NCBI RefSeq assembly: GCF_023159225.1
Contig: NC_063168.1
Span: forward strand, 46,944,562 to 47,008,561
Source of the DNA: Perognathus longimembris pacificus
Taxonomy: Eukaryota; Chordata; Mammalia; Rodentia; Heteromyidae
DNA: 64,000 nucleotides
Direction: 5' to 3'
Shown: in pieces, positions 33,171 to 45,435 of the stretch
Layout of the letters: every line of letters begins with the position of its first letter
Numbering within the stretch: position 1 is the first letter of the stretch
Translations under genes and position numbers: made by a program
The notes under the pieces: model-generated
Databases searched by the model: none
Told to the model about the DNA's origin: nothing
Seen by the model: the letters and a program-made list of their open reading frames with translations, nothing else

Positions 33171-33186
33171 AGAGAGAGAGAGAGAA
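33128..33186. repeat. (GT)n(GA)n compound microsatellite
   Basis: GT run of about 15 units, a CGCG step, then GT and a GA run. Confidence 0.95.
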
Positions 33187-33246
33187 AGAGCTGTCTTACT
33201 ATATATCCCAGACTGGCCTTGGACTTATGCTTCTCCTATCTCTGTT
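33187..33246 (-). mobile_element. short B1-like remnant
   Basis: 'ttactatatatcccagactg' and 'gccttggacttatgcttctc' resemble a reversed B1 3' half. The GA/GT tract would then be its tail. Confidence 0.5.
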
Positions 33247-33410
33247 CAGCATGAAATTCTGAACAGAGAATTATATAGACTGGGCAAAAGAGAGAAGTCA
33301 CAGGTAGAAGCAGAGATAGACCAATGAGGAGGCTACTACAATTATCCTGGCAGGAGACAGCCAGGATGAGGAGGGTAGAAATGAAGAGTAGGGGGTCAGA
33401 TTGTAGCTTT

Positions 33411-35335
33411 ATTTATTTGGTCCTCAATTTTTCAATCTGTAATTGTTTTAGCATAAAAGTAAGTTTTGGTATAAAATCAGTGGAAACCAATTACCATATG
33501 GAAATGTTCAAGTCCACTTCCATTTAATTTGTCCCACAAACTGAGGGCTGTATGAATAAACTCTTGCTGGTGGAAGAATTCATAAGCCTCAAATGCAGTG
33601 AGCACTGCACAGAGCTGAGGGTGAACAGACTGCATAGACTTGATCTGTCCTGGTCTGTTCCAACTCATCCCCCCCCCCACACACACACAGAAGACAGTCA
33701 CCCTTGTAGCAAGGCAAATCTGCCAGGAGTCAATCTTAACCATGTGACTATGAACAACTTATTTAAAGCCCATTAGCCTTTGTCCTCACGAATCAACTGC
33801 CACTACAAATATAGAGGGACAACCACATGAACAAATTATACATAATACAGACTCAAAAGACCTACATTTCTCCCTCACTGCTGACCCCCTCAAGAAACAA
33901 TCCTGCCACAGAGAGGAGAGAGTGTAGATCATCCTGGAGGCAGAGGGTTCCACTTGTAAATAACTGAGAAATGCCCAAATTGCTATTGTTGTTTTACTAT
34001 CCTGTTTACCATTAGTAAAAACAGCTTCCTTTACCACACCCAGCTGGGGACCATGTCATTGTGCTTCCTCATCAACGTGACACCCTGGACTTGGAGCCAG
34101 TCTCAGGAACAGGAGGAGGAGCAGGCAAGGCTCAGAGGCCCAGGGGAATCCAGCCCTGTGTCAGGTGACCAAAGCATCCTGGCTGGATTCATCTATCAGG
34201 AGGCAGGGTAAAAGCTCAGATGGTCCCAGAAGCCAAGGCCCCATTGTCTTCCTGGGTCTGTGGCTTTAGAACTCCACCCCTGGCCCAAGGCCAGTCCTCA
34301 CACTGCCTGCTCCAAAGGGTCACACAGAAAGCCATGCCTGACTCCTAACATTCTGCTCTTTCTAAGCATCCATGTGAACCGGGAAGAGAGCAAGAAGTGC
34401 TTTGGCACATAGGAGAATGGAGAGACCAGCAGGAAGAGGAAAGGTGGGTACACAATCCCTGAAATGGAGCCAAGTTTGTCTTCATAGTCCCTGCATGGGA
34501 GACTGCCCACATCCTGTCCTCACAACTCTACACAAGTTCAAGAGGCATCTCCATGTTGAAGGTGGAAATAACTGAGATGTGCTGAGGCCAGCCTGCCAGG
34601 CCACCATCAAAACCACCTGCAGAGAGGCTGGGGAGCCTTGGAACAAATCCCATAACCTACTAAAGGAAGGGGGAAGTCAGCCCCATGCATCCCAGCCAAC
34701 AATGGCCCTGAGACTCCCAAGATGCCTAGTCCCTGCTTCTTTCCTCTAGTCCCCTACCTATTCAAGAAGAGCCCACCAATTAAAGCAGACCCCACAGATA
34801 AGTAACAAGAGAACAAAGGGCCCAATCGGGAGCCCAGGACGGAATTTCTATTTCGAACCGATGTGGCAGCCAGAAACAGCTGTGGATGACAGCATACAGC
34901 TCTGACTCCCAAGCATCAGCAGCAGGAATGCATGCAAAGGATGAGATCTGGCCCATTCCAGTGCACCTGCTCCCAAAGACTGGCAGCTCTGGGTTGTTCA
35001 GTACACCCAGCAGGCAAGCTGCACTGGGGGCCAGGGTAGAAATGAGTTGAGCAATAGACCTGAGGCTGCTGTGGGCCACAAGGGGGCTCAGCAACTTGGG
35101 TCTCCTCCTTTCATCATTCCTGAAGCATCATTGTTCCTAAGGCCAAGGCCCTTCTCTAGAATCCTAGGATGAGAGTGCCAAGAGGGACCCAAGCATTCCG
35201 TTCATTCATGTTCTCTCATTCATCTCACAAGCCAGGAGCGAGGAGCCCTGGGGCAGAAACAAGAGAGGCAGTGTGGCCTGATGATTCAGATGAGGTCTTT
35301 GGAGTAAGGAAGAGTGAATGGAATCCATTCCTGCC
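33411..35335. other. unassigned non-coding stretch
   Basis: No gene or named repeat is recognised in almost 2 kb. A partial CTCF-like core (ccacaagggggctca) lies at 35076-35090. Frames reach 104 codons without support. Confidence 0.4.
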
Positions 35336-35485
35336 TCCCAGCACCCATCAGCACCCTCTCCTCATGTGTGCAGAGAGGATAACAGCTCCTCCATCACAGA
35401 GGTGTTCTAAAGAGAGGATGTGTTGATGTTTGTAAAGGGCTTAGCACAGGGCCGGGCACAATGGGCACTGATGCTTGCTACTGTA
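35336..35485 (+). mobile_element. MIR: MIR SINE fragment
   Basis: 'cctctcctcatgtgtgcaga', 'gaggataacagctcctccat' and 'taaagggcttagcacagggc' give the forward MIR core and 3' end. Confidence 0.8.
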
Positions 35486-36147
35486 TCCTCATCTTCACTG
35501 AAAGTCGCACAGCTAGAAGGAGCAAATCCTGATCAGGTCTGCTCAGCCATCACTCCCATAGGGCCTTACCTTCAGGAGCCAGGCAGCCCTTGCCCAGAGT
35601 TCAGTGACATGGCCTCCAGTTGGCCTGGCCTTAGAAAACACAGTTGGAGGGCTACTTCAGGTCCTTTGCCTCTGGCTCTCTGGTCTTATGAAGAAGAAAT
35701 AACATTGGGTACCGGCATCTGGGTGCTAAGTCAGACTTTACTACCCAAACTACCTGCTTTACCTGGCTGAACACTCAGACTCTCCAGGCCTCAGTTTCCA
35801 TGGTTGTTTAATGAATCCCAGTCATATCCCCAGGAGCCTTCTGGGGAAAGAAAATGACAAGGGTCCTCTTTCTCTCCACCCCTTCTACTGGCCCTTGTGC
35901 TGTCAGAGGGTTAGGACCTGTCATCTTACCCTCATGCTAATGACTGAGCCTGCCCGCAAGAAGTTTACACACAACCATCCCTGCCCTAAGAAGCTTATGC
36001 AAGACTCAGAACTTGAGGAAAAAGCTTTCCAACAGAGGCAGAAGAAAGACAGGACTCTAGAGTAGAAGGGGAACAGTCTGCCTGCCATGCATGCTCAGTT
36101 TGCCACTGTGAGAAAAGCTCTCTTTCCAGCAAAGTGTGTTACTTAAA
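35486..36147. other. unassigned non-coding stretch
   Basis: Nothing is recognised. Confidence 0.4.
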
Positions 36148-36462
36148 AGTTCCTGCTTTGCTGGGCACTGGTGGCTCACGCCTATAATCCTAGCTACTCA
36201 GGAGGCTAAGATATGAGGATCGTGGTTCAAAGCCAGCCTGGGGAAAAAAAAAAAAAAGTCCCCATGAGACTCTTCAGTTAATCACTGAAAAACTGGAAGT
36301 GGTGTTGTGGCTACTTCAAGTGGTAGAGCACTAACCTTGAGCACAAAGAGGCTCAGGGATGATGCCCAGGCCCTGAGTTCAAGCCTTACAACTGGCAAAA
36401 ACAAAACAAACAAATCGAAAAAAAAAAAAAAGGGAAAAACACCAAAATCAGTTCCTGCTTTG
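36148..36462 (+). mobile_element. composite B1/ID-type SINE with target-site duplication
   Basis: The element (36161-36449) is bounded by the 13-mer agttcctgctttg at 36148-36160 and 36450-36462. The nick context is TT/AAAA. The B1-like head 'ctgggcactggtggctcacg' is followed by an internal A-run, a linker related to 'ttaatcactgaaaaactgg', the shared tail module and a long CAAA/A tail. Confidence 0.95.
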
Positions 36463-36900
36463 GTCTGGTGGCTTGGCTCTTGTTAAGAGAAACCACTTCT
36501 GAATAAGGAAAAATGATTGAAATGTAAGATTTTGTTTTAAATTGGTCTGTTTTCAAAATGGAATTAAGACACACTTCAGATTGTTCAAGAAATAGCAGAG
36601 GATGCAGGTATATTTTGAGATTACTTGTTATTGTTAATGTTATTTCAAAGTCATTGTTATTCAAACTAGCCAATCATGAGCAGATTGTGAACCTGAGGCT
36701 CATCCAATTGGAGCAAAAGGTCAGGGCCTGCTTCATTAAGGATCAATGAGGGAGCAGCCAGCCTGCTCTGTATGCTTGCTTGCCAGATTTGGGGTTGATG
36801 GTGTGTATCCTCCTGCAGAAACAAATTTTGCCTTGCTTTCGTGTGTATCCTTGTAACTCTAATAGTTCTTAGACAGTATGTTTATAACACTACTGACCAG
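36463..36900. other. unassigned stretch, AT-rich and repeat-free at 36480-36740
   Basis: No repeat is seen. Sequences such as 'ttgttattgttaatgttatt' and 'caaactagccaatcatgagc' (with a CCAAT box) give a weak impression of a conserved element. Confidence 0.25.
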
Positions 36901-36911
36901 CATGCACACAT

Positions 36912-36964
<53 letters not shown>

Positions 36965-36966
36965 GT
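36901..36966. repeat. (CA)n microsatellite
   Basis: CA run of about 25 units preceded by CACATGCA. Confidence 0.95.
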
Positions 36967-37777
36967 CACAAAACTTCTAGAGTCATTCACCTCCCTTGTT
37001 ATCACCAAAAAGGAAAAAAAAAAAAAAAAAACAGAAGAAAAGTTCTAAGAAAAGACAGAGGAGGCGGAAGGGGAAGATGGACAGGATTTCATCCCCACCA
37101 CAATGGATTGCTGTAGGAGGGAAAAAACCTGGGCCTCAGAGCATGCACTGCAGTCCATACAGGGGCCTGCGAGGAGAGAGGTTAACCTGCGTCCAACAGG
37201 TCCTCCTTCCCACCCACTGGGGAAGGAGGAGGCAGCGCCAGGCTGGAAGACCTCTCATTAGCTGTCTGAGAGGCTCTTCCCCAGTCCACTGCTGGCAGCC
37301 TCTGCCACAAACAAAAAAATAAAGATGTGTCTAACGCAAGTCTCGTGAAGCTGCATGCACACAGATCCTGACTGTTCCTTCTCACTTTGCCTTTGTCCTG
37401 AGTCTTCTCATTTTCTAGCATCTTCCAAATCACAGGTCTTCACCATCTCTACCAACACAGGGCAAGGAAGCATGGCAGGGGAAGTCACATCCCAAGTTCA
37501 AGATTTACCAGTGGATCCCCACACCCCCACACCCCTGCAACTACTGGGGCCTCTTCTCACTGCTGAATTTAGCCAGAAATCACCTGAGCTTAGCACCGCA
37601 GAACTAAGAGGACACTTGGAGAGAACATACAGCACTTTCTTTAAAGTTATTTTCTAGTGCAATCAAACTAGGAAGATTAATCAATAACCAAACTTAAACA
37701 TCTTTCACCCATATTAATCAGCTCAATAATTCCTTCATGACTTCCTAAGAGTTAACTCAAATTTAACAAAAAGCATT
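36967..37777. other. unassigned stretch with A-run
   Basis: An 18- to 20-base A-run lies at about 37013-37031. No gene or named repeat is recognised elsewhere. Confidence 0.4.
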
Positions 37778-37984
37778 GGGGCTGGGAATATGGCTTAGCA
37801 GTAGAGTCCTTGCCTAGCATGCATGAAGCCCTGGGTTCGATTCCTCAGTACCACATAAACAGAAAAAGCCGGAAGTGGTGCTGTGGCTCAAGTGGTAGAG
37901 TGCTAGCCTTGAGCAAAAAAAGGAAGCCAGGGACAGTGCTCAGGCCCTGAGGTCAAACCCCAGGAATGGCAAAAAAAAAAAAAA
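37778..37984 (+). mobile_element. ID-dimer SINE
   Basis: The head 'ggggctgggaatatggctta' with B box 'ggttcgattcc' leads into the shared tail 'cggaagtggtgctgtggctc' and ends at 'ccccaggaatggc' plus an A-run. Confidence 0.95.
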
Positions 37985-38837
37985 TTAGCCTTTGTTTTGA
38001 TTGGGTCAGACTTTTTCACTCTTAGTTCAGGATCTCATGGTGGCTAGAATCAGACTGGATTTTTAGGAAGGAAGAAATAATTCAGGGCTATGGGGCTGGT
38101 GCAGGAGACCTTCTGGTCAAGAGAGAGGAGGTGCAGGTGGGGAGCTAGCATCCCAGCCCAAGGCTTCTATTGTCTCATCTCATTATCCACCTATGAAGGA
38201 AGGATAACTATAACTGCCACTTGCCTAAATCATAGGGGTGGCACCACACCACACGATGCCTCGCCTAGTCTCCTTGTGAAGGACCAAAGCTCAAGCTATC
38301 TTCAGGCTGCTGGAAAAGCAGTCAGTCACCTGTCCTTCTGCAAGCCCCAGCAGTATGGTAGAAGGGACATCATGACATCTCAGACCCAAGCCTAAATCTA
38401 TGCTATTCATGAATGTGAAAAGTAGGGCAATAGTCATATTTTTAAAATGAAACAACACCATCATACCCCTTAAAAAAGAAAAGTCGCAGCCAGTGCCATG
38501 ATTCAGACACAGGAAACTTCATTTCCACCTTCCCAAAGCATCTGCATAGTAATTTCAGATTGTCCCTAAATGACTGATCCCAGAAAAGAGGTCCAACTCC
38601 ATAGAAAGGGGAGAGCAGCAGAACACTGCCCACTGGGGCTGCAGCCCCTGAACTAGCACGGGGGATCACGCTGCACTAACAGGGTTCAAAACTATAAGAA
38701 CCATCTGAATGAGGAAATTCAAGACAGGAGGACTCTTACCTGTGAGCACAGGAAGGAGTGCATCTCACAGCTCTACCTCCTACAGAATTGCAAATCTCTT
38801 GTGGATATGCATATCTTGGCATCTAAACATGTACATG
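37985..38837. other. unassigned non-coding stretch
   Basis: Nothing is recognised. A 101-codon plus frame at 38090-38395 is unsupported. Confidence 0.4.
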
Positions 38838-39180
38838 TGGGATGAGAGTTTTTGTCACTGTGACAAAAATCCCTGGGGAAACAATTCTCGGGAGTATTTG
38901 TGTGGGCTCTCGGTTTCAGAGGTTTCAGTCCATCATGACAGAACAAAGAAGATTGTATCAAGGGGGCTATGGAGCAGAAAGAGAGAGAATTACTGCCTAC
39001 AATAGTGTCTCCTCTCCCTGCCCCCTTTATTCCATCAGGAACCCTAGTCTATAGGAGGGTACCTCCCACATCCAGAGTGGGTCTTCTCCCCTTACAGACA
39101 TACCCAGAGATGTGCAAGTTACTAATCTCCTGAGTAATTATCACCCCAATGAAGTTGATATAAAGATTCACCATTACAGA
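38838..39180 (+). mobile_element. rodent interspersed repeat, probably LTR-related
   Basis: 'tttttgtcactgtgacaaaa', 'acatccagagtgggtcttct', 'acatacccagagatgtgcaa' and 'gaagttgatataaagattca' resemble a widespread rodent repeat with 'tgctgtgataaaa ... gtcaagttgaca ... accatcaca' landmarks. I cannot name the family with certainty. Confidence 0.55.
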
Positions 39181-39412
39181 CCAAAAGTGGTGGCTCACTC
39201 ATAATCCTTGCTACTTAGTGAATCAGGAAGACTGAGGTGCAAAGGCCACCCTGGGAAAAGAGCTCATGAGACTCGACCCTCACCTAGTAAAAAGCTGGCA
39301 TGGTGGTATGTGCCTGGCATCCACGCTATGCAATAGGCTCACATAATTGAGTACCTGCCTAGCAAACACAATGCCCTGAATTCAACCTCATCTCACCCCA
39401 TTCAAAAAAAAA
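39181..39412 (+). mobile_element. diverged composite SINE
   Basis: B1-like 'agtggtggctcactcataat' is followed by an ID/tRNA-like part ('gagtacctgcctagcaaaca', 'caatgccctgaattcaacct') and an A-run. Confidence 0.75.
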
Positions 39413-39755
39413 GTTATCCATTGCAGTATAGTTTAGTTTAGTTTATGAGGAACTCAAGCATATAGGTAAGTATGCGCTGGCACTAGTTGAAGAAAGTAAG
39501 GGCTATATGGGAAACTGGGGTGGATACATGTTTCTACAGCCTATATGTTCTCAGAAGGGTTTCTCTCCATACCTCTCACCATTTTATTCAAGGTTCTAGA
39601 GCTGGAAGATTTGGAGACAAGTATGAAAATGTTACATTAAAAAAATCCACAAGTTAGTCTATATCTTACTGATCCTAAGTAAGAGGCAAAGCGTAGCAAA
39701 ATATATGCATACAAAAGACAAATTTCAAGCTAAAACAAACTGGCTATAGCCAAGA
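39413..39755. other. unassigned non-coding stretch
   Basis: Nothing is recognised. Confidence 0.4.
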
Positions 39756-40103
39756 TGCTGATGGTTTTCAAAAGGCCCATGTATTAAAGGCTCCATCTCA
39801 GGGGCTGAGCGATTAGAAGGTAGAGCTTAGTGGTGGTCCTTATGTCACTGGAGGTATGCCCTTAAAGGCATAGGGACTCTCCCTTTTCCTCTCCCTCTTT
39901 TGCTTCCTATCCATGAAGTGAAGAATCTGCTCTGCCACGTGCTCCCACTGTTGTCATCTGGTTCCACTATCAAAAAGAACTAAGCAATGGGTCTAGCATG
40001 GACTGACCCCCCCACCCCCAAAACTTTGAGCCAAAACAAACCATTCTCGATAGAAGTAAATGATCTGAGGTACTTCTTCATAGACATGAAAAGCTAGCCA
40101 GCA
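39756..40103 (+). mobile_element. ERVL-MaLR solo LTR, rodent MT-like
   Basis: It begins TGCTGATGGTTTT and has the MaLR landmarks 'ctcttttgcttcctatccat', 'tctgccacgtgctcccactg' and 'tttgagccaaaacaaacc', ending at 'gaaaagctagccagca'. No internal retroviral genes are attached, so it is a solo non-coding LTR. Confidence 0.8.
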
Positions 40104-41760
40104 TGCCCTTAGAGAAGAAAATAACTTAGAAACTCATGAAATAAAATCTCTCCACAAATAAATCCCCTCCACAGATTCAATGAACTTAACATTCATGAGA
40201 AACAAAGTAGTCTCTGGATGAAAAATGGTCAATTTTTCACCTCAAACTACCCAGCAACAATTGTGCATGTGTGTATACACACAGAAACACACACATACAC
40301 ACAGGTCTGTGCATATGCATGTGTGTGTAACACAAATACACTCCAGAACAGGCACACATACACAAAATGCGGAAGTACATACATGTACACACACTCCTTC
40401 TGACATTTCCACAGGGCAACCAGCATGACCATTAAGCCATTAACACCTAACAAAAGGAGTGGGAGAGAAAAATGGTGACTAAAAAGTACACATGAGAGGG
40501 AGGAGATAAAGGCTCCTTGAGACACAGCTTGACTCACAGTTTTTAAGACACAAGGTGGGTGAGGATAAAAAGACCTTCATCAAGAGTGCACAAAGAAAGT
40601 CAACATAACAGGTGGGCCTTGCGAGCTCCCACACAGAACAAATCTGGCCAGACTCTACATGATTAAAAATGAGCTCATCTGATTAGAGAAAATTTTAAGT
40701 TTGGATTGACTGCTCAGCTTACCAATAAATAGGACTGAATAACTTAAGTCTTGTCCTCCAATCCTGTTGCCAAAGTTGTCCAGAATTTGCCAAGCACTGA
40801 AAACAAGTTTTGATGAAATGGATGTGTCAGCAACAGAGCAATCAGATGGCTGGCAAATGCCTGTAGCTGAGCCCTGTCCCATTCTGGGCTTCTAGGGGCG
40901 TCAGTGGAGACACAACATCTGGATATATAAAATAGATAGGTCCAAACAGGTATAAAATCTGCATTCTACTGCATCATACTATAGCCATTTGAAGAAGGGA
41001 TGGATAACTAGAGGTCTATGAAGGAAATTGAGACTTGGCTACACTGAGATAGCAAAGCTCAATATCTATTCTCACACTCACCTATTTGGCCCATCATTCA
41101 GGAAGAGCTCTAGATGAAGAAGAAAAACAATTTCATATCATTTCCTAGCCCTGACTATACCTTCCAATCCCCTCCTCCTTATCCTCTGTCTAACTCTTGA
41201 TTACTTTAGGCTATGGTGGGGGAAAAGAGAAAAAAAATGTCTTGTCATTTTTTTAAACCAAATTAGAGAGTCCTATAAAAGAAGAAGCTTGACTAATGAA
41301 ATGTGATATTGTTCTGGACTGTTCCTTCTAAAACTTATCCCCACAGGACCCACACACATGGCATTTGGAGTTAATCAGATGTCACTGTAGATAATTAGAG
41401 TCATGGCAAATGAAAAAAGCATTCCCCAAATGTACATTTAGCAGTATAATAGTTTTCTGAGGCTCTTTAATTGTTCTGACTTCTTTCCACTACCAAAAAC
41501 TGTCAAATTTCCTGAGACATCATGTCCACAATTGGAAAACATCTGGATGAGAAAGGTGTGAAGAGCTGAGCCATCTCAGAGTTCTTTCCCTGTGATGTCA
41601 GGCATCTGGGTTTGGGTAACCAACCACAAGGCCTATCCAGTGAATCCATTTCTTGCCAAACACTGACAGAGCCACCAAGAATCAACTCTTCTATAAGAAC
41701 AGGAGACCTCTCACTTGGAGTTTTAACTCCTCTGCTTGGAATCAGGCCAAGCTTGTTCAG
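40104..41760. other. unassigned stretch with CA-rich patch
   Basis: An imperfect CACACATA-rich patch lies at about 40276-40400. No gene or named repeat is recognised in the rest. Confidence 0.4.
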
Positions 41761-41766
41761 GGTTGG

Positions 41767-41794
41767 TGGGGGGGGGGGGGCGGGGGGGGAAGGG
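41767..41794. repeat. G-run, quadruplex-prone
   Basis: About 21 of 23 bases are G, split by one C, followed by AAGGG. It would be expected to form a G-quadruplex. Homopolymers of this length are also prone to assembly error. Confidence 0.9.
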
Positions 41795-42354
41795 TCATGA
41801 ATCTGCTTGTAATATTTTCAGTCCCTGAGATTTCTAGTCTACCAAGATCTGGGAAGCAAACACTTGTGACATCTTGAAAAGTGGGATAAGAAGCATTCTT
41901 CAACTACTAAAATAAAGCTTTAAGTCTTCCTTCAGGAGAACCAGCCCCTCAGGAAAACCCAACACCCAGACCCTGCCCACAGCCACCAAGCCACAGTGAC
42001 AGCAAGGCCACAGAAGCCCAGCCAAGAGTGAAGATACCTGCTTAGTAAGGCCATTTCTATTATCTATATGAAACTTGGGGGCAATAGCCAGAGGAAAATG
42101 TACACTCTTGCAGTTTAAGTGTTTCAAATTACACAGTTCTTCAATATGTATAGACTCAATATTACAAGAGGAACCCCAGGGTCTTCCTGTATAAACTCAC
42201 TTTGAAGCTTGAACTTGCTTGGCTGCTTAGCTCTGTCTACAGATCACCATTGGAATAATGAAAAGGAGGAATATCCAGACTTTTGGAGATGTACAATAAG
42301 GATGCTAAGATAAACACTCTTCCAAATTCCAAAAGTAAAATTTCTCAAGGTGTG
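41795..42354. other. unassigned non-coding stretch
   Basis: Nothing is recognised. Confidence 0.4.
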
Positions 42355-42408
42355 GTGCTAGAGCCTACTTAGCAAGCACCAAGCTTGAATTCAAATCCTT
42401 TTAAAAGT
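42355..42408 (+). mobile_element. ID-like fragment
   Basis: 'agcctacttagcaagcacca' and 'agcttgaattcaaatcc' resemble the B-box half of an ID element. It is short, so the assignment is weak. Confidence 0.4.
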
Positions 42409-42831
42409 ACAGAGATTGGCTGAAAGATTGCTGTGTAGACTCCTTACTAACTTGTACTTAAAAATAATAAAATTTCCAAAGAATGTCTTCAGTTAGACAA
42501 TTGGGCTCCCTCCTCTCTAGCTTTCTTCCTTCCAGAAAGAGTACTTTCCAACTTCATTTATTTTTGTGGTAATTATTTACCCAAGTCCTTTCAAAGTCAA
42601 CAGTAAATTTGCATGGAATCAAATCCAAAAACCAAAGTAGGACATGCGCCAAGACCTCTTCCCAAATTTCCCACAGGATATCAGACTCTTTTGTCCCCCA
42701 TTTGGAACTTGAATATCCATGGAAGAGATACTTGTGAAGTATGTGATTCAAGTGGCCTAAGGCATGCTACTCACCCTAATCTAAAAGGATTCCTGAGCAT
42801 CAAACAGCTAAAACTCCACTAATTCTACTTG
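42409..42831. other. unassigned non-coding stretch
   Basis: Nothing is recognised. Confidence 0.4.
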
Positions 42832-42906
42832 AAAATACTGGAGTTTGAACTCAGGACTGTGTGGATGCAAAGTAGACACTCTTAATACTTGAGTCACTCC
42901 AGTAGT
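42832..42906 (-). mobile_element. ID-like SINE fragment
   Basis: Reversed ID/tRNA-like sequence: 'actggagtttgaactcagga' and 'aatacttgagtcactccagt'. Confidence 0.65.
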
Positions 42907-44875
42907 CCAAATTCCATTTATTGTTGTGGGATAACTGGTGGTGCTTCAGGCTTTTTTCTTTGTCTTACTGTGATTTATCATACTTTTCTTGTAACCTCTA
43001 TCTAAGTATCTCCATTAATTCTCTAGGACTATCGGAACTTCTTACCCAAAGTAAAATAAGTCTGCAGGCTAGAGAAAAAGAAGAGAGTAGAACCAAACTG
43101 TAAGTGGCACAGAGCTTTCTCTCTATTGGAGTGAGAAAATGCTGGACCTCTCTCTTTCTCTCAAGTGTTCTTTCTGAATTGACAGAGGTCTGCACACAGA
43201 ATCAGAAAAGTAACAGAAAAATCTGTTTAAAAATATATATATCAGACTAGCAAACAGCTTTCTCCTTTCCTCTCCCCTGATTTATCTTGGCCTGAAGGTT
43301 TGAGATGAGCAGGAAGTTTACGTGACTACAATCATCAGACCTGTGCATTTCCATCCAGAGAAGCTCAACACTGTAGGTCCCCATAAAAATGACTCCACTT
43401 GGGCACCTGCCAGCACCACGGGGAATTACTACGTTCACCGGGGCCCTGAAATATCTCTCCCATCTCCATTATTTCTTTTAACTTCCTTGGTTGCTGGCCA
43501 GGAGGTCAATCAGGGTAGGGGGGCTCAGGTTGGAAGTAATTCCTGGAACTGCAAGTTCACTGCAATAAGGGCCTTAGTTATTTCTAATAGCCACAGTAGC
43601 CCAGTTCATTTCCTTTCCTAAACTTGGACGGAACTTCTGGGTGGAGTGGAGGAGGGGAGGTATCAGGAAGATAGAGAAATACCCTTCCGTGCATGAATGA
43701 CCTAAAAGTCAAACTCTTCCAAGAGTTGAGTTCTGGGAAGCAGTTCTGGGGGCAGCCCAGGATCCTGCTGGGTGGTCTCATCTTTGGGCCTGGAGTGTAG
43801 AGAGTCAAGAGACCAGAGTTCTATTTCCAGCCTCATCAGAACTTCAGCCAAGATACTTGACTTCTTTTTTTTTTTTTAAAACAAACCCTTTCCTCCAAAT
43901 GAAAGGGAAGAGAGGGAGGAAGAAGAAAAGAGTGAAAAGGAATGAACACATTCTAGATCTTTGGAAGCAAACCACAAGGATATTTCTGCATCACACACCT
44001 GTCATGGAAGGCAAGAAGAGAAATTGAGAATGGCATGTCAGTTTGGAGATGGTAACTCTGCCACTATAAAGCATCAGGGAGGGGGCCCACATCAAACATC
44101 TCTTAAGAACTTTGCACAAGGCATGTCTTATGACCCAATCTGCATACTCAGTAACCTTTGGCCATTCATCACACCTGTCAGTAGCAGGTTATTGTTATTT
44201 TCATTGTTATTATTTTGGAAAGAAAACCTCTTCAGAAAACAGGATTTCTGGGCTTACCCATTATGCAGCATCATCCTTTCAAAGAAAAGATTAAAGACAA
44301 CAACACTGAAAAATAAGTAAAAATTAGAAGCATATGAATAAATTTCTCTGAAAGTGTTGCATGGTTTAATCACACACAAAGGTTAAGGCATTTTGTCCAT
44401 CCAGCTTGAAGGTTTGTTGCAAGCAAGGTTGTGGGAGTGATAGAGTTTGAGAGTTGGTCCCAAACCATAGCTACAGAGAAGAAAGCTCAGGTGCTTTGGC
44501 ATGCCTACTTCTGAAAGCAACAGAGATCTGTGAGAAGCCACAGGTCCCTCTCTCTCTAAGTCAGACCATTTGGCAAGACATAAGAGCAAGATCACAAAGA
44601 CTAAGGAGAGGAATTATAAACATTTTCATATATGTTGATTTTTAAAAAATAGTTGAATTCACTGCCAACACAATGGATGGTAATTTCTTTCCATTCCAAA
44701 AATAATAATCTTTTTCTTTAGCCCTTGGCATGGAAAAAATAATTCTAGATCAGTTCACACAATGTGCAGATAAATCTCTCTCAACTTTATAGTAAATAGC
44801 AGATGGATAGAGAAAGACTTGAAACCTGTTGACACCTTTCACTCAGCCTCAGGGGGTAGTTTCCCTGTTTGATTT
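42907..44875. other. unassigned non-coding stretch
   Basis: No gene or named repeat is recognised in about 2 kb. A T-run lies at about 43865-43879. Frames up to 119 codons (43961-44320) have no family resemblance. Confidence 0.4.
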
Positions 44876-45130
44876 GGGACCAGGTCTGCACCCCCCCCCA
44901 ACATCTGGGCTGTAATCATTTCATTAACTTTGACACCTATATGCCTGCATGAGTCAAGCCTAAGGACTGAACTTTGGTTACAAAAGGAATCCTCTAGAAG
45001 ATTAAATAGGTCATTATTTAATCAATTAATCCTTAATTAAAGTCCTACTTTGGCTTTTGTTGTCAGTCTTAATCATTTCTTTCTTTGAACTAAAGTCTTC
45101 TATTTTTATTTATAGGCTTTGAGGAAAAAA
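44876..45130. other. repeat-free AT-rich block (candidate conserved element)
   Basis: It has dense homeobox-like cores ('gtcattatttaatcaatta', 'atccttaattaaagtcc', 'cagtcttaatcatttct') with TTTGACACC and no repeat signature. The texture fits a developmental enhancer, but conservation was not testable here. Confidence 0.3.
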
Positions 45131-45139
45131 AAAACGGTT

Positions 45140-45345
45140 TAAAGACAGATGGATCATACCTATAATTGTAGCCACTCAAGAGGCTAAGATCTGAGGATCA
45201 AGATTCAAAGCCAGCTGGGGCAGATAAAACAGAAAGACTTTTTATCTCCAGTTAATTAGCAAAAAATTGGAAGTCGAATGTGACTCAAGTGACAGAGCAC
45301 CAACCTTGAGGGGTGGGGAGAGCCAAGCAAGAGTACAAAGCCTGA
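45140..45345 (+). mobile_element. composite B1/ID-type SINE
   Basis: B1-like 'gatggatcatacctataatt' to 'aagccagctggggcag', linker 'ctccagttaattagcaaaaa', then the tail 'gtgactcaagtgacagagca' and 'caaccttgag'. The 3' end is worn. Confidence 0.88.
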
Positions 45346-45435
45346 AGCAAAATGCATTTAAGTTTCCTCAAATGGGCTGGAAATGTCACCCATCGACATG
45401 CATAAATGCAACATAAGTGAATATGAAATGATCGC
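45346..45435. other. unassigned short stretch
   Basis: Nothing is recognised. Confidence 0.4.

Larger units (their letters stand above)
32680..33410 (+). mobile_element. old mammal-wide repeat, interrupted
   Basis: The sequence follows an old repeat with landmarks 'catcaaatacctactttgtg', 'tcctcacagagcttacatga', 'gcaaaggcttgaaggacaga' and 'caatgaggaggctactacaa' with 'ttatcctggcaggagacagc'. I recognise this order from other mammalian genomes but cannot name the family. The GT/GA tract and a short B1-like piece (33128-33245) split it. Confidence 0.6.

Noticed and set aside
35076..35090. Second CTCF-like site (ccacaagggggctca)
   Set aside because: At least two consensus positions fail. It is mentioned only as a weak partner for the site at 29951.
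39756..40103. Possible full endogenous retrovirus
   Set aside because: Only a solo MaLR-type LTR is present, with no internal coding region nearby. The same applies at 45436 and 50990.
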